From assembly GCF_013214165.1 (NCBI RefSeq), contig NZ_JABSSM010000024.1, forward strand, positions 1-64,000: a stretch of 64,000 bases of DNA. Reading direction: 5' to 3'. The position numbers and the translations under genes are program-made. A model generated the notes under the pieces. It was given only the letters and a program-made list of their open reading frames with translations, was not told the DNA's origin and did no database searches. Origin of the DNA: Shewanella sp. GTDB lineage: Bacteria; Pseudomonadota; Gammaproteobacteria; Enterobacterales; Shewanellaceae. How positions within the stretch are numbered: the first letter of the stretch is position 1; each line of letters starts with the position of its first letter. Below are positions 9,577-20,146 of this stretch, piece after piece.

Positions 9577-10716
9577 TTAGTAAAGTGACGTCTTATTGTC
9601 TTCGATGAAACTGCGAGATAGACGGCCAAACATCTTATAGTAGGTATAGATAGTGTATGAAAGTACTATCGGGATAAAGATAATCGCAGCCCAGGTCATC
9701 ACAGTCAGAGATGTTTCACTCGCCGTGGCATCCCACATGGTCAAACTCACATTCGGCTCCAATGATGACGGCATAACGAATGGGAACATGGCAGCGCCAC
9801 AGGTCAAGATCACGGCTGCAATAGCCACTGAACTAAACAAGAAGGCGAAACCTGAACGATTCAGGCGACTGGCGACTATGACCAAGAGTGGCATGACGAG
9901 CCCCAAAACAGGGAACATCATGGTCACAGGGTACTTGTCATAGTTTGCCAACCAGGCTCCAGATTCTACTGCAACCGTCTTAAGCGTTGGATCCGATATG
10001 CCATAAGTATCCAGAGCAGAGGTGATCACATAGCCATCGATACCATTGACCAGCCAGACACCGGCAGCACCAAATAAGACAAATAACAGCAGACTCAGCA
10101 CTTGTGCGGCCTTAGCAGCACGAACCCTAAGATCAGTCTCAGTCTTCATCTGTAACCAGGTCGCACCTTGCATCATAAACATGCTGACGCAGATAAGACC
10201 CGCGATGATACCGAAGGGGTTCAACAAGCCGAAGAAGCCACCATAATAAGTCGCACGCAAGTATTCATCGAAATTGAACGGCACACCTTGAAGCAAGTTA
10301 CCGAAGGCGACACCTATGATCAGCGGCGGTACGAAGCCACCGATAAACAATGCCCAATCCCATGCCGATCGCCATCTTGGATCTTCTATTTTAGAACGAT
10401 AGTCAAATCCTACAGGCCTGAGATATAAGGCAAACAACACCAACATCATAGCTACATAGAAGCCCGAGAACGACACTCCGTATACCATGGGCCAAGCTGC
10501 GAATAAAGCGGCACCGGCACTGATAAACCAGACCTGGTTACCGTCCCAATGGGGCGCAATGGTATTGATCATAATACGACGATCGGTGTCATCTTTACCT
10601 AATATAGGCAAGAGTGCACCGACCCCCATATCGAAACCATCGGTCACGGCAAAACCAACAAATAGTAAGCCAATCAGCGCCCACCAGATAAATCTTAACA
10701 TTTCATAATCGAACAT
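9577..10716 (-). CDS. cydB: Cytochrome bd ubiquinol oxidase subunit II
   Basis: The 379-residue integral membrane protein is the same length as E. coli CydB. The start FDYEMLRFIWWALIG and the segment GFAVTDGFDMGVGALLP are hallmark CydB sequences, followed by HWDGNQVWFI. About eight to nine membrane helices are visible. CydB is the partner of CydA in the quinol oxidase that reduces oxygen at low concentration without pumping protons. The gene follows cydA by 14 bases and precedes cydX, all on the minus strand. Confidence 0.97.
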   Translation of the reverse strand: MFDYEMLRFIWWALIGLLFVGFAVTDGFDMGVGALLPILGKDDTDRRIMINTIAPHWDGNQVWFISAGAALFAAWPMVYGVSFSGFYVAMMLVLFALYLRPVGFDYRSKIEDPRWRSAWDWALFIGGFVPPLIIGVAFGNLLQGVPFNFDEYLRATYYGGFFGLLNPFGIIAGLICVSMFMMQGATWLQMKTETDLRVRAAKAAQVLSLLLFVLFGAAGVWLVNGIDGYVITSALDTYGISDPTLKTVAVESGAWLANYDKYPVTMMFPVLGLVMPLLVIVASRLNRSGFAFLFSSVAIAAVILTCGAAMFPFVMPSSLEPNVSLTMWDATASETSLTVMTWAAIIFIPIVLSYTIYTYYKMFGRLSRSFIEDNKTSLY

Positions 10717-10730
10717 AATCAGATCTCCTT

Positions 10731-12287
10731 TTAGGCATCCAGATTTTCAAAATGATAACGACCCGTCTTCAAACTACTGGGGCCAATTCGAACAAATTTA
10801 AGCATTAGAAACACTTCGATCACCAACAAAATAGTATAGAAGGCCGTGATTGAGATGATACTGAACCAAAGATCGGCTACGGTGACACTCGATGCGGACA
10901 TGAAGGTCGGCAAGATCTCTGAGATAGTCCAAGGTTGACGGCCATATTCGGCCACAAACCAACCACACTCTATGGCAATCCAAGGCAAGGGTAAGCTATA
11001 TAGCGCCGCTTTGAGCACCCAAGGTTTCTCTTCGATACGATGACGTGTGCTCTGCCAGAAGGCGGCAGCAAACACGAATAGCATGATGATCCCTGAGGCC
11101 ACCATGACGCGGAATGACCAGAAAATTGGCGCTACATTTGGAATTGAATCCTTAGCCGCTGCCACTATCTGCTCTTCTGTCGCATCGACAATCTTATCTG
11201 TGTAGCGCTTGAGTAAGAAACCATAGCCTAGATCAATTTTTGCCTCTTCGAAGGCCGCACGCAGTTCATCGGTTTCATTACCATTGCGTAATTCGGTCAA
11301 CATGGCGTAAGCCTGCATGCCATTTCGAATGCGAACTTCGTGCTCGGCAATCAAGTCATGTAATCCAGTCACCTCTTCATCTAGAGAACGGGTGGCAATG
11401 ATCCCCATTAGATACGGGATCTTGATGGCGAAATCAGTTTCCATGGTTTCCTGATTAGGGAAGCCTATAGCGGTAAATGCTGCTGGAGCTGGCTCAGTGT
11501 GCCACTCAGCTTCAATCGCTGCTAACTTGACTCGTTGCACCTCACCGACCTTATAACCTGATTCATCACCGAGTACTATGACTGACAAGATCGAGGCCAT
11601 GCCAAAGCTTGCGGCAATCGCGAACGAACGACGAGCAAACGGCAAGTCTCGTTTCTTAAGGATATAATAAGCACTGATAGACAAGACGAACATGGCACCG
11701 GCGACATAACCTGCCGCCACGGTATGAACAAACTTAACTTGAGCAACCGGGTTAAATAACACTTCTCCCCAATCCGTCATCTCCATTCGCATGGTCTCAT
11801 AGTTAAATACTGATCCCACTGGGTTCTGCATCCAACCGTTGGCAATCAAGATCCACAAAGCAGACATGTTAGAGCCAAACGCGACTAACCAGGTGACCGC
11901 CAGATGCTGGCGCTTACTGAATCTATCCCAACCGAAGAAGAACATGCCCACTAAGGTAGACTCGAGGAAGAAGGCCATCAGTCCTTCAATTGCCAGTGGT
12001 GCCCCGAAAATATCGCCGACGTAATGGGAAAAATAGGACCAATTAGTGCCGAACTGGAACTCCATAGCGAGTCCGGTAGCGACACCTAAAGCAAAGTTAA
12101 TGCCGAACAACTTACCCCAAAACTTGGTCATGTCTTTATAAACCTGCTTATCTGTCATCACATAGAGTGACTCCATGATAGCCAGCAAGAAAGCGAGGCC
12201 CAAAGTTAAGGGAACAAACAAGAAGTGATACATGGCTGTCATCGCAAATTGAAAGCGAGAGAGCTCAACAACTTCTTCTAAAATCAT
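10731..12287 (-). CDS. cydA: Cytochrome bd ubiquinol oxidase subunit I
   Basis: This is CydA (518 residues from the chosen start), which carries haems b558, b595 and d. The N-terminus [19 protein letters not shown] contains the haem ligand His, and GWMQNPVG and [13 protein letters not shown] are diagnostic; the quinol-binding loop lies between them. The start at 12287 ([12 protein letters not shown]) is chosen over the ATG at 12317 because AAGGAG lies immediately upstream and family members start there. A perfect FNR/EtrA-type site lies about 320 bases upstream, so expression is likely controlled by oxygen. Confidence 0.97.
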   Translation of the reverse strand: MILEEVVELSRFQFAMTAMYHFLFVPLTLGLAFLLAIMESLYVMTDKQVYKDMTKFWGKLFGINFALGVATGLAMEFQFGTNWSYFSHYVGDIFGAPLAIEGLMAFFLESTLVGMFFFGWDRFSKRQHLAVTWLVAFGSNMSALWILIANGWMQNPVGSVFNYETMRMEMTDWGEVLFNPVAQVKFVHTVAAGYVAGAMFVLSISAYYILKKRDLPFARRSFAIAASFGMASILSVIVLGDESGYKVGEVQRVKLAAIEAEWHTEPAPAAFTAIGFPNQETMETDFAIKIPYLMGIIATRSLDEEVTGLHDLIAEHEVRIRNGMQAYAMLTELRNGNETDELRAAFEEAKIDLGYGFLLKRYTDKIVDATEEQIVAAAKDSIPNVAPIFWSFRVMVASGIIMLFVFAAAFWQSTRHRIEEKPWVLKAALYSLPLPWIAIECGWFVAEYGRQPWTISEILPTFMSASSVTVADLWFSIISITAFYTILLVIEVFLMLKFVRIGPSSLKTGRYHFENLDA

Positions 12288-12956
12288 TAGTGACTCCTTA
12301 GGTGGTGCAACCATCAACTAAGATTAGATCCCCATCAATCAAAGTTAATGCCTATTGAGGTATTTTATTTTAAGCCTTTTACTCGCTCAGCGGCGGCAAA
12401 GACAGGCTAAATATCGTTTTTACAAAATGTTCGAAATAAGCACAATAATATTCTAATCAAGCCAATTCCATGACCAAGTTCACAACAAAGAATATATTTG
12501 CGCTAAGTGCATGGGTAAAACATAACAAACTAGAAGCTAAATCTTTATTATCAAAAACTTAACCAAATCACAGACTATTCTCACCGCTATTTTATACCAT
12601 TCAAATTTGATTCAAATCAATCAATCACTAGGGTTAACATGGGTTTTGTGGCTAAGGACACAGTTCACTACACGACCCTATTGACAAAAAACAACTACCG
12701 TGCTAGGCGGCGATTACACTCCAACATAAACCAAGCTTTTACCAGTTAATAACTTATTTCAAAATAAACACCAAGAAAGTCGGTGTAAACAGTAAAAAAC
12801 ATCAAATATATTAAACAAACAAAATGCTGACGATGAAATGAAAAACACCTAACCAACTGTTATGAATGCAATTAAATGAAACCCAACACTATTGCATCAT
12901 CAACAAACACATATTAATGATTAGTTTTGATAATGACTAACTATAATTTTTCTCGC
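12288..12956. other. Long regulatory region upstream of cydA
   Basis: About 670 AT-rich bases lie between the cydA start and the promoter of the small peptide unit. No coding frame is convincing. The only clear element is the FNR-type palindrome at 12607-12620. The long leader suggests several control sites, as is usual for cyd operons, but I cannot define others. Confidence 0.45.
12607..12620. promoter_or_regulatory. FNR/EtrA-type binding site
   Basis: TTGATTCAAATCAA matches the FNR consensus TTGATNNNNATCAA at every defined position. It faces cydA, whose products are classic targets of oxygen-responsive regulators. In Shewanella the FNR homologue is EtrA, and CRP recognises a related site, so either protein could bind. 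Confidence 0.7.
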
Positions 12957-12985
12957 TTGATGATTAATTCATACAAGAATAATAT
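12957..12985 (+). promoter_or_regulatory. Sigma70 promoter of the small peptide unit
   Basis: TTGATG (12957-12962) and TAATAT (12980-12985) are separated by exactly 17 bases, a near-ideal sigma70 promoter. Transcription would start near 12992, giving a leader of about 90 bases before the small open frame and a transcript of about 250 bases ending at the terminator at 13243. Confidence 0.7.
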
Positions 12986-13083
12986 ACGTCTTGTGCTCAG
13001 GAACGACTGAGGTGATCCGGTGAAGTAGCCCGGCCTAGTCCAACTCCGCTCACATAACCCTTTAACTGTGTGGAGATACCATT

Positions 13084-13161
13084 ATGAAAAAATTATTGAA
13101 TCGTTTAGCAAACAACTACAAGCGTGTTTTTGTTGAACTTTATACTGCTAGAGAACGTTAA
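13084..13161 (+). CDS. 25-residue basic peptide on a short, self-contained transcript
   Basis: The frame encodes MKKLLNRLANNYKRVFVEL followed by YTARER and a TAA stop. GGAG lies 8 bases upstream of the ATG. A near-consensus promoter stands upstream and a rho-independent terminator downstream, so the peptide is the only frame of a transcript of about 250 bases. It is an amphipathic, strongly basic helix with no signal peptide. I do not recognise a family. It could be a small membrane-associated or RNA-binding peptide, or the transcript could be a regulatory RNA that also encodes a peptide. Confidence 0.6.
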   Translation: MKKLLNRLANNYKRVFVELYTARER

Positions 13162-13211
13162 ACTTCCACTAGAGTAGACAGATATATTTGAAGTTTTGTT
13201 AGCGCAAAATG

Positions 13212-13243
13212 GCCACCTGACTGATTCAGCTAGGTGGTTTTTT
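13212..13243 (+). terminator. Rho-independent terminator of the small peptide unit
   Basis: CCACCT and AGGTGG pair around an inner CTGA/TCAG helix and are followed by six T residues. Confidence 0.85.
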
Positions 13244-13469
13244 CATATCTAAACCTTTAAAAGCCCCTGACTCTAGCCTTTACTCAAAATCTAATCAAGT
13301 GATCACTTATATACTAGTTGAGTCTATTACTAATCGCTAGCACTCCAATTACACTCTTGCCAATAGATCTACAGCTAACTGTGTATTTATCACTGTTTAG
13401 TACACCCTAACTCTCTAATGTGATCCTAACCCTCTATTTAGTAGTGAATAAATTATGGTTATTGCCCTC

Positions 13470-13501
13470 AAAAAAAAAGAGCACCGAAATTTTCGATGCT
13501 C
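13470..13501 (-). terminator. Terminator downstream of purL
   Basis: On the minus strand GAGCA...TGCTC closes an inner TCG/CGA-containing stem and is followed by a run of nine T residues. The stretch between 13244 and this hairpin holds nothing else recognisable. Confidence 0.85.
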
Positions 13502-13571
13502 TTTTTCAACAGATTGACTGCCGTTGAAGTTAAAAAAACCAAGCCAAATCTAGACTCGACTAAAAGTCAAC

Positions 13572-16500
13572 TTAACCCAACTTTACTCGCGCATTCCTGA
13601 ACATTCTCATCCAAGGGCTGTCTTCACCCCATGAATCGGGATGCCACGAGTTTGCCACGGTTCTAAACACACGTTCAGGATGTGGCATCATGATGGTCAC
13701 ACGACCATCTGTGCTACATATCCCCGACAGTGCATTTGGCGAACCGTTCGGATTCTGCGGATGCTTAGTGGCGATCTCGCCTTGGCCATTCACATATCTC
13801 AGCGCAATAGTGCCAGAGGCTTCGGCTAATGCCATGGCTTCAGGCGATGCAAACTCGGCGCGGCCTTCTCCATGTGATACCGCGATAGGCATACGCGAGC
13901 CTTGCATCCCTTCGAAGAAGATTGAAGGATTCTGCTGTATCTCTACTAAGCTAACACGAGCCTCGAAACGCTCGGAGCGGTTACGGACAAAACGCGGCCA
14001 ATGCTCGGTGCCAGGAATGATCTCTTTGAGCGTGGATAACATCTGGCAACCATTACATACCCCCAGAGAGAAACTGTCTTCACGCTCGAAGAATTGAGTA
14101 AACTGCTCGCGGGCACGCTCATTAAACAAGATTGACTTAGCCCAACCTTCACCAGCACCCAGCACGTCACCATAAGAGAAGCCACCACAAGCCGCTAGGC
14201 CCTGGAACTCATCTAAAGTAACCCGACCACTGAGGATATCACTCATGTGAACATCACGACTCTCAAAGCCTGCTCTGTCGAAGGCTGCTGCCATCTCCAG
14301 GTGCGAGTTAACCCCTTGCTCACGCAAGATGGCCATCTTAGGTGCGACGCCTTTCAAGATAAATGGCGCGGCGACATCTTGACTCGGGTCGAATTTAAGC
14401 TCGACAGTCAAGCCAGGCTCGCTTGCATCATGTTTAAGCTTAAACTCTTCATCGGCACACTCAGGGTTATCCCGCAGTGATTGCATCTTATGGGTCGTCT
14501 CGGCCCAGATAGTCCTGAGCTCAGTACGCGACTCGACCAATATTGCTCTGTCACCATCATTGATGGTAATAGTATCGTCGGTCGTTAAGCTGCCAATAAC
14601 GTGACAGGCGACGCCCGCGGCATTGAACTTAGCTATGATGGCTTCACTTTGTGCGCAGCTTACCTGAATGACACCACCAAGCTCCTCATTGAAGAGTCGC
14701 TCAATATCGGTGCCGTCTACATCTGCAAGGTCGATATTAAGACCCGTGTTACCGGCAAAAGCCATCTCAACTAAGGTGGTAAATAAACCACCATCACTGC
14801 GATCGTGATAGGCAATAACATCACGCTGCGCGACTAGCGGCTGAATCACCTCGAAGAAACCACGCAGTAAACTTGAGTCTTGCAGATCCGGCGCACTATC
14901 GCCAAGCTCACTGTAAACTTGCGCAAGACACGAGCCACCGAGGCGATTATTGCCAGCACTCAAGTCAATCAATAACAGCTCAGTCTCACCTTTATCGCTG
15001 CGAAGCTCTGGCGTGACCGTGTTGCGGATATCTTGCACTGCACCGAACGCGGTAATGACCAGCGACATAGGCGAGGTCACCGACTTATCGACGCCCTCAT
15101 CTTGCCATGCTGTCTTCATCGACATCGAGTCTTTACCGACCGGAATAGTCAAATCGAGTTCAGGACACAGCTCTTCACCAATGGCTTTAACGGCTTCATA
15201 TAGACCGGCATCTTCACCCGGATGACCCGCAGCAGACATCCAGTTGGCTGACAACTTGATGCGCTTGAATGAACCAATATCGGTGCCGGCTATGTTCATG
15301 ATGGACTCGGCAACGGCCATACGTGCAGATGCGCCAAAGTCCAGCAGTGCCAGCGGAGTACGCTCACCCAGAGACATGGCTTCACCAGTATAGGAATCGA
15401 AACTCGCGGCCGTCACGGCGCAATCGGCAACGGGGACCTGCCAAGGACCCACCATCTGATCGCGGTTAACAAGACCCGTCACACTTCTATCACCGATAGT
15501 GATAAGGAAGGTCTTCTCGGCGACTGTGGGTAGTCTAAGGATGCGACGAACGGCATCTTTAATGTCAATCTTACTCTGGTCCACAGCCGGTGACTCGGCT
15601 TTGGCACTGACCACATTACGGCTCATCTTAGGTGCTTTACCTAATAACAGCTCCAGTGGCAGATCGATTGGCTTATCGTCGAAATGCGCATCACTCAGTG
15701 ATAAGTGACGTTCTTCAGTTGCGACGCCAACGACAGCGAAAGGCGCACGTTCACGTTCACATATCGCAATGAAGGTGTCTAGGTTCTCGGGTGCCACAGA
15801 CATCACATAACGCTCTTGTGACTCGTTACACCAGATCTCAAGCGGGCTCATGCCAGGCTCATCCGATGGCACATTTCTTAATTCAAACTTGCCACCACGT
15901 TCGCCGTCGTTAACCAGCTCAGGGAATGCATTAGACAAGCCACCCGCGCCCACATCGTGGATAAATTGGATCGGGTTGTTATCACCCATCTGCCAACATC
16001 GGTCGATCACTTCCTGACAACGACGTTCCATCTCAGGATTTTCACGCTGCACCGAAGCGAAATCGAGATCTTCGTTTGACTCACCGGATGTCATCGAAGA
16101 GGCTGCGCCGCCTCCGAGTCCGATATTCATCGCCGGGCCGCCCAGTACAATCAGCTTAGCGCCGACGGTGATCTCACCTTTTTGTACATGCTCACCACGA
16201 ATGTTACCCAGGCCACCGGCAAGCATGATCGGCTTATGGTAACCGCGCACTTCGACGCCGTTATGGCTGCTGACTTCCTGCTCATAGGTACGGAAATAAC
16301 CTAACAATGCCGGACGACCAAATTCATTGTTGAATGCCGCGCCGCCCAATGGGCCTTCGGTCATGATATCCAGCGCAGTGACGATACGCTCAGGCTTACC
16401 GTAATCGGCTTCCCAAGGCTGAACGAACCCAGGGATCTTAAGGTTAGATACGCTAAAGCCCGTTAAACCGGCTTTGGGCTTAGAACCACGACCGACCGCC

Positions 16501-17456
16501 CCTTCATCACGGATCTCACCGCCAGAACCTGTGGCAGCGCCCGGGTATGGGCTGATCGCCGTAGGATGGTTATGGGTTTCAACCTTCATCAGGATATGCA
16601 TAGGCTCGGTGTGGTAACTATATACACCATCATCTTCAGGGAAGAAGCGACCCGCGGTATAGCCTTCCATCACGGCGGCATTATCTTTATAGGCAGAAAG
16701 CACACCATCTGGGGTAACGGCGAAGGTATTCTTAATCATCTTGAACAAGGATTTTGGCTGAACTTCACCATCGATAGTCCAATCTGCATTGAATATTTTA
16801 TGACGACAATGTTCTGAGTTTGCCTGAGCAAACATCATCAGTTCGACATCATTTGGATTACGGCCCAATTTAACGAAGTTTTCGACTAGGTAGTCGATCT
16901 CATCGTTCGCTAGGGCTAAACCAAGCTGTGTGTTGGCAAGCTCAAGCGCACTACGGCCTTCACCTAAGATGTCGACACTCTTGACGACTGCCGGCTCTGT
17001 GCGTACGAAAAGTGCAGCCGCCTGTTCGAAGTCAGTAAGAATGACTTCAACCATGCGGTCATGCAAGAGTGCTGTCAGTGACAGCGCTTGCTCGGTCGTT
17101 AGCGCATCAGATTCTACATAGTAAGCAATACCACGCTCTAATCGTTTAACTTTATTGAGACCACAGTTATGGGCAATATCGGTAGCCTTAGAAGACCAAG
17201 GAGAAATTGTACCAGGACGTGGTGTGACAAAATGAAGTGTGCCTTGTGGCGCATGGGCTTCGATAGCCGGGCCATAGGTTAGGAGTTTTGCAAGTTGCTG
17301 GGTCTCGTTGTCGTTAAGAGACTCAGTTAAATCTGCTAAATGTATGTACTCAGCATAGATGCCAGAAACAGGAAGCGAAGCGGTCTCACAAGCTTCCATT
17401 ATCTTTTGAACTCTAAACGCCGATAAAGCTGGGGCTCCGCGGATGATCTCCATCAC
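13572..17456 (-). CDS. purL: Phosphoribosylformylglycinamidine synthase
   Basis: The 1294-residue enzyme converts FGAR, ATP and glutamine to FGAM in de novo purine synthesis. It is the large single-chain form. The start [14 protein letters not shown] matches E. coli PurL, which has 1295 residues. The middle carries the AIR-synthetase-type ATP-binding halves ([20 protein letters not shown] is diagnostic), and the C-terminus has a class I glutamine amidotransferase domain with the nucleophile in GVCNGCQML and a catalytic His-Glu pair in PHPERVF. It is divergent from mltF, an arrangement conserved in enterobacteria and Shewanella. Confidence 0.98.
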   Translation of the reverse strand: MMEIIRGAPALSAFRVQKIMEACETASLPVSGIYAEYIHLADLTESLNDNETQQLAKLLTYGPAIEAHAPQGTLHFVTPRPGTISPWSSKATDIAHNCGLNKVKRLERGIAYYVESDALTTEQALSLTALLHDRMVEVILTDFEQAAALFVRTEPAVVKSVDILGEGRSALELANTQLGLALANDEIDYLVENFVKLGRNPNDVELMMFAQANSEHCRHKIFNADWTIDGEVQPKSLFKMIKNTFAVTPDGVLSAYKDNAAVMEGYTAGRFFPEDDGVYSYHTEPMHILMKVETHNHPTAISPYPGAATGSGGEIRDEGAVGRGSKPKAGLTGFSVSNLKIPGFVQPWEADYGKPERIVTALDIMTEGPLGGAAFNNEFGRPALLGYFRTYEQEVSSHNGVEVRGYHKPIMLAGGLGNIRGEHVQKGEITVGAKLIVLGGPAMNIGLGGGAASSMTSGESNEDLDFASVQRENPEMERRCQEVIDRCWQMGDNNPIQFIHDVGAGGLSNAFPELVNDGERGGKFELRNVPSDEPGMSPLEIWCNESQERYVMSVAPENLDTFIAICERERAPFAVVGVATEERHLSLSDAHFDDKPIDLPLELLLGKAPKMSRNVVSAKAESPAVDQSKIDIKDAVRRILRLPTVAEKTFLITIGDRSVTGLVNRDQMVGPWQVPVADCAVTAASFDSYTGEAMSLGERTPLALLDFGASARMAVAESIMNIAGTDIGSFKRIKLSANWMSAAGHPGEDAGLYEAVKAIGEELCPELDLTIPVGKDSMSMKTAWQDEGVDKSVTSPMSLVITAFGAVQDIRNTVTPELRSDKGETELLLIDLSAGNNRLGGSCLAQVYSELGDSAPDLQDSSLLRGFFEVIQPLVAQRDVIAYHDRSDGGLFTTLVEMAFAGNTGLNIDLADVDGTDIERLFNEELGGVIQVSCAQSEAIIAKFNAAGVACHVIGSLTTDDTITINDGDRAILVESRTELRTIWAETTHKMQSLRDNPECADEEFKLKHDASEPGLTVELKFDPSQDVAAPFILKGVAPKMAILREQGVNSHLEMAAAFDRAGFESRDVHMSDILSGRVTLDEFQGLAACGGFSYGDVLGAGEGWAKSILFNERAREQFTQFFEREDSFSLGVCNGCQMLSTLKEIIPGTEHWPRFVRNRSERFEARVSLVEIQQNPSIFFEGMQGSRMPIAVSHGEGRAEFASPEAMALAEASGTIALRYVNGQGEIATKHPQNPNGSPNALSGICSTDGRVTIMMPHPERVFRTVANSWHPDSWGEDSPWMRMFRNARVKLG

Positions 17457-17767
17457 GTCATTTCACCTTATATATTATAATTGCAGGGTCAGAACTGGCG
17501 ACATTATAGGGAAAGATGACAGACAAAGCACCCGTAGTGACCAGCGAAAACAGTGTTCTGTGTAACGAAAAATAGTCTCGTACAAATTTTGTTCTCTGCT
17601 GGCTCTGAAATGAAAAATTAATCGACAATATAACTCATAATATTAACCAACACTTAGCCACGAAGTGAGTGCTTTTTGTACAAAAATACTGTTTTTATTC
17701 AGTTCGCGAGCAATATGATACAATTGGCCGCTATGCCTAGCAAAATAACGAGATAATTTAGCGCCAA
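17457..17767. other. Divergent promoter region between purL and mltF
   Basis: About 310 bases separate the two divergent starts. It is AT-rich and must hold both promoters. I looked for a PurR-type operator (the ACGCAAACGTTTGCGT kind) and did not find one. Confidence 0.4.
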
Positions 17768-19210
17768 ATGACAAGAATTCTGGTTGTTTTACTAACACTT
17801 ACTCTACTGGCTGCCTGCCAGAAAGTGGCTGTGGAACAAGCTGAAGTGATGCCCGAACCTGCGGCTAAAACACAATTAAACGTCGGCACTCTCTATGGTT
17901 CACAAATTTTCGTCACCACAGGACAAGGTGAAGCTGGTTTCGATTTTGAGATGGCTGCAGGTTTCGCCGATTTTCTCGAGCTCGATCTGGAAATGAAGCC
18001 TTACGCCAACATAGGTGAGCTCTACACTGCACTTGATAAAGGTGAAATCGATTTTATTGCGGCAGGTCTTGCTGATACACAGAAACGACGGGAGATGTTT
18101 CGTCTCGGCCCGCCTCTGTACCGTGTGGATCAGGTACTCATTTATAAACAAGGCACCAAGGTGCCCAAAGATATCTCTCAATTAGAAGACAAGATCACTG
18201 TCATCACAGATTCTTCCTTCGTGGAGACACTGGCGCAACTGCAGAAACTTTATCCCGATATCCTCTGGGAACAGGAAAATGACAGAGACAGCGAAGAGTT
18301 GATGGGCATGATTGCCAGAGGCGAGATAACCTACACCATAGCCTACTCGACCACCTTAGATATCAACCGCCGATTTATGCCCGAGCTGCGCGCCGGTCCC
18401 ATCTTGAAAGAGAGCCAAGCCATAGTCTGGTTACTGCCCCCAAATAAGAGTGATCAGTTGATGAGTGATCTCTTAACCTTCTGGCACCAAGAGAAACGCA
18501 GCGGCACTCTGGCACATCTCAACGAAAAATATTTTGCCCATGTGAAGCGCTTCGATTATGTCGATACGCGTGCATTTCTACGAGCCATCGATAACAAGTT
18601 GCCGAGATACAAGGACAAATTCCAATTTTATGCCGGCGATATAGATTGGCGTAAACTGGCCGCGACCGCTTATCAGGAGTCTCATTGGAACCCTAATGCT
18701 CGCTCTCCCACAGGCGTCCGCGGGCTGATGATGTTAACCTTACCTACGGCGAAGCAGGTAGGGATACAAAACAGGCTAGATCCAGAGCAGAGCATCAAGG
18801 GAGGCGCCAAATACCTCAATGATATTTTAAAGCGCTTACCCGATTCAATTCCAGAAAGTCAACGCATGTGGTTTGCTTTAGCCTCCTATAATATCGGCTA
18901 CGGACATGTGGAAGACGCCCGTAAGCTCGCCGAGTCTATGGGGCTCAACCCCAGTGCATGGAGAGATCTGAAAGAAGTGCTTCCATTACTGCAGAAACGT
19001 AAATACTATAAGCGTACTCGGTATGGTTATGCTCGCGGCAGCGAGGCGGTCCATTATGTTGACAGCATTCGCCGCTACTATGACACCTTAGTCTGGGTAG
19101 ATAATCAGAACCAGATGATAGAAGATGAGAAAGCCAGAGCCGAAGAGACTCAAGTGGTCGAGCTTTCCAATAACGAGAATAGTGAGCTATCGGGGCTACC
19201 ACCTCAGTAG
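17768..19210 (+). CDS. mltF: Membrane-bound lytic murein transglycosylase F
   Basis: The 480-residue lipoprotein starts with a type II signal (TLTLLAAC). It has an extracellular solute-binding-type domain (about residues 38-270) followed by a lytic transglycosylase SLT domain (about 290-440), where [20 protein letters not shown] holds the catalytic Glu and [13 protein letters not shown] is a second family motif. It cleaves peptidoglycan glycan strands at the outer-membrane face, leaving 1,6-anhydromuramyl ends. The two-domain order and position beside purL and tadA match E. coli mltF. Confidence 0.95.
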   Translation: MTRILVVLLTLTLLAACQKVAVEQAEVMPEPAAKTQLNVGTLYGSQIFVTTGQGEAGFDFEMAAGFADFLELDLEMKPYANIGELYTALDKGEIDFIAAGLADTQKRREMFRLGPPLYRVDQVLIYKQGTKVPKDISQLEDKITVITDSSFVETLAQLQKLYPDILWEQENDRDSEELMGMIARGEITYTIAYSTTLDINRRFMPELRAGPILKESQAIVWLLPPNKSDQLMSDLLTFWHQEKRSGTLAHLNEKYFAHVKRFDYVDTRAFLRAIDNKLPRYKDKFQFYAGDIDWRKLAATAYQESHWNPNARSPTGVRGLMMLTLPTAKQVGIQNRLDPEQSIKGGAKYLNDILKRLPDSIPESQRMWFALASYNIGYGHVEDARKLAESMGLNPSAWRDLKEVLPLLQKRKYYKRTRYGYARGSEAVHYVDSIRRYYDTLVWVDNQNQMIEDEKARAEETQVVELSNNENSELSGLPPQ

Positions 19211-19273
19211 CAAGACAAATTAATCGGCATACCTATGCTGTTCAGTAGTACTCATGGATTTAACGGAAATATA

Positions 19274-19393
19274 ATGAAAAAGAGAAAATTGAAATTTAGT
19301 TCTACCAGGCGCAGAACACAGCAAAAAGCCAAACATCTACGCACCTTAAGCCGTCAGAAAATGTTCTTCGCGTTTATTCAGCCTGCAGAATAA
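19274..19393 (+). CDS. Possible 39-residue basic small protein
   Basis: A short frame (MKKRKLKFSSTRRRTQQKAK and 19 further residues, ending QPAE) lies 64 bases after mltF on the same strand. It is extremely basic and lacks hydrophobic segments, like a ribosome- or nucleic-acid-associated small protein. The ribosome binding site is weak (GGAAAT). I do not recognise a family; it may be spurious, but the Lys/Arg pattern is not what a random AT-rich stretch would give. Confidence 0.35.
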   Translation: MKKRKLKFSSTRRRTQQKAKHLRTLSRQKMFFAFIQPAE

Positions 19394-19434
19394 CAAAGGG
19401 CTTTGTCACTATTTAAACAGACAAACACCTAAGC

Positions 19435-20046
19435 TTAATCGTTTAGAATCTGCTTTTCAGCCTCAAGCCTTTTCTCTAGCTTCCTCTGCTCTTTTTTCTC
19501 TTTGCGTCGACGCCTGAAGAACTGACTCAGCTGTTCACTGCATTCATCGGCTAACACGCCGTCACTGACTCGCAGCTGATGATTAAATGCCGGGTGTCTC
19601 ACCAGATCGATAACCGTGCCAGCCGCCCCTGTCTTCTCATCTTTTGCCCCGAAGACCAGACGTTCGATACGAGAATGAACCATAGCGCCGGCGCACATGG
19701 CGCACGGCTCCAGAGTGACATAAAGCGTGGTGTTGAGTAGACGATAATTCTCGAGCAGCTTGCCAGCCTGGCGCAAGCACTGCATCTCGGCATGAGCGGA
19801 CGGATCGTGCAGCCCGATACAGTAATTGAACCCCGCACTGACTAGCTCGCCATTTTTGACTAACACGGCTCCAACAGGCACCTCACCTACCGCTTCGGCT
19901 TTACGGGCCATCTCCATCGCCATTGACATGAAGCGTTTATCTAATGCCAACTGTGAAGCGTGTTCATCAGGCTGCTCTTGGGACTCTTTGTTGTGCTCGG
20001 ACTTTTTGTACTCAGACTTTTTGTGCTCAGACAAGGGGGATTCCAC
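19435..20046 (-). CDS. tadA: tRNA-specific adenosine deaminase
   Basis: The 203-residue protein is the TadA family of zinc-dependent deaminases, which convert adenosine to inosine at the wobble position of tRNA-Arg(ACG). HAEMQCL provides the zinc-ligand His and catalytic Glu, and PCAMCAGAMVHSR provides the two Cys ligands. The first 38 or so residues are a low-complexity, charged extension (repeats of SEHKK/SEYKK) absent from E. coli TadA and encoded by a 15-bp DNA repeat. Translation might therefore start further in, at the Met beginning MSMAMEMARKAEA. The C-terminal Lys-rich tail is usual. Confidence 0.95.
   Translation of the reverse strand: MESPLSEHKKSEYKKSEHNKESQEQPDEHASQLALDKRFMSMAMEMARKAEAVGEVPVGAVLVKNGELVSAGFNYCIGLHDPSAHAEMQCLRQAGKLLENYRLLNTTLYVTLEPCAMCAGAMVHSRIERLVFGAKDEKTGAAGTVIDLVRHPAFNHQLRVSDGVLADECSEQLSQFFRRRRKEKKEQRKLEKRLEAEKQILND
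20000..20029. repeat. 15-bp tandem repeat inside the 5' end of tadA
   Basis: GACTTTTTGTACTCA and GACTTTTTGTGCTCA are adjacent, with a diverged 18-bp unit next to them (19982-19999). In frame they encode the SEHKK/SEYKK repeats of the N-terminal extension. Copy number changes would keep the frame. Confidence 0.75.
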
Positions 20047-20086
20047 CAGGTAATTCCAGTTCTATTAACGTCCTTTTTCAAGGAAC

Positions 20087-20108
20087 AAAAAAGGCGCCGA
20101 AGCGCCTT
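20087..20108 (-). terminator. Terminator downstream of guaA
   Basis: On the minus strand AAGGCGC-TTCG-GCGCCTT forms a perfect 7-bp stem with a stable C(UUCG)G tetraloop, followed by a T run. Confidence 0.92.
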
Positions 20109-20146
20109 ACTATTTTACACCTAACTAGACTCAAGAGTCAGTTAAA

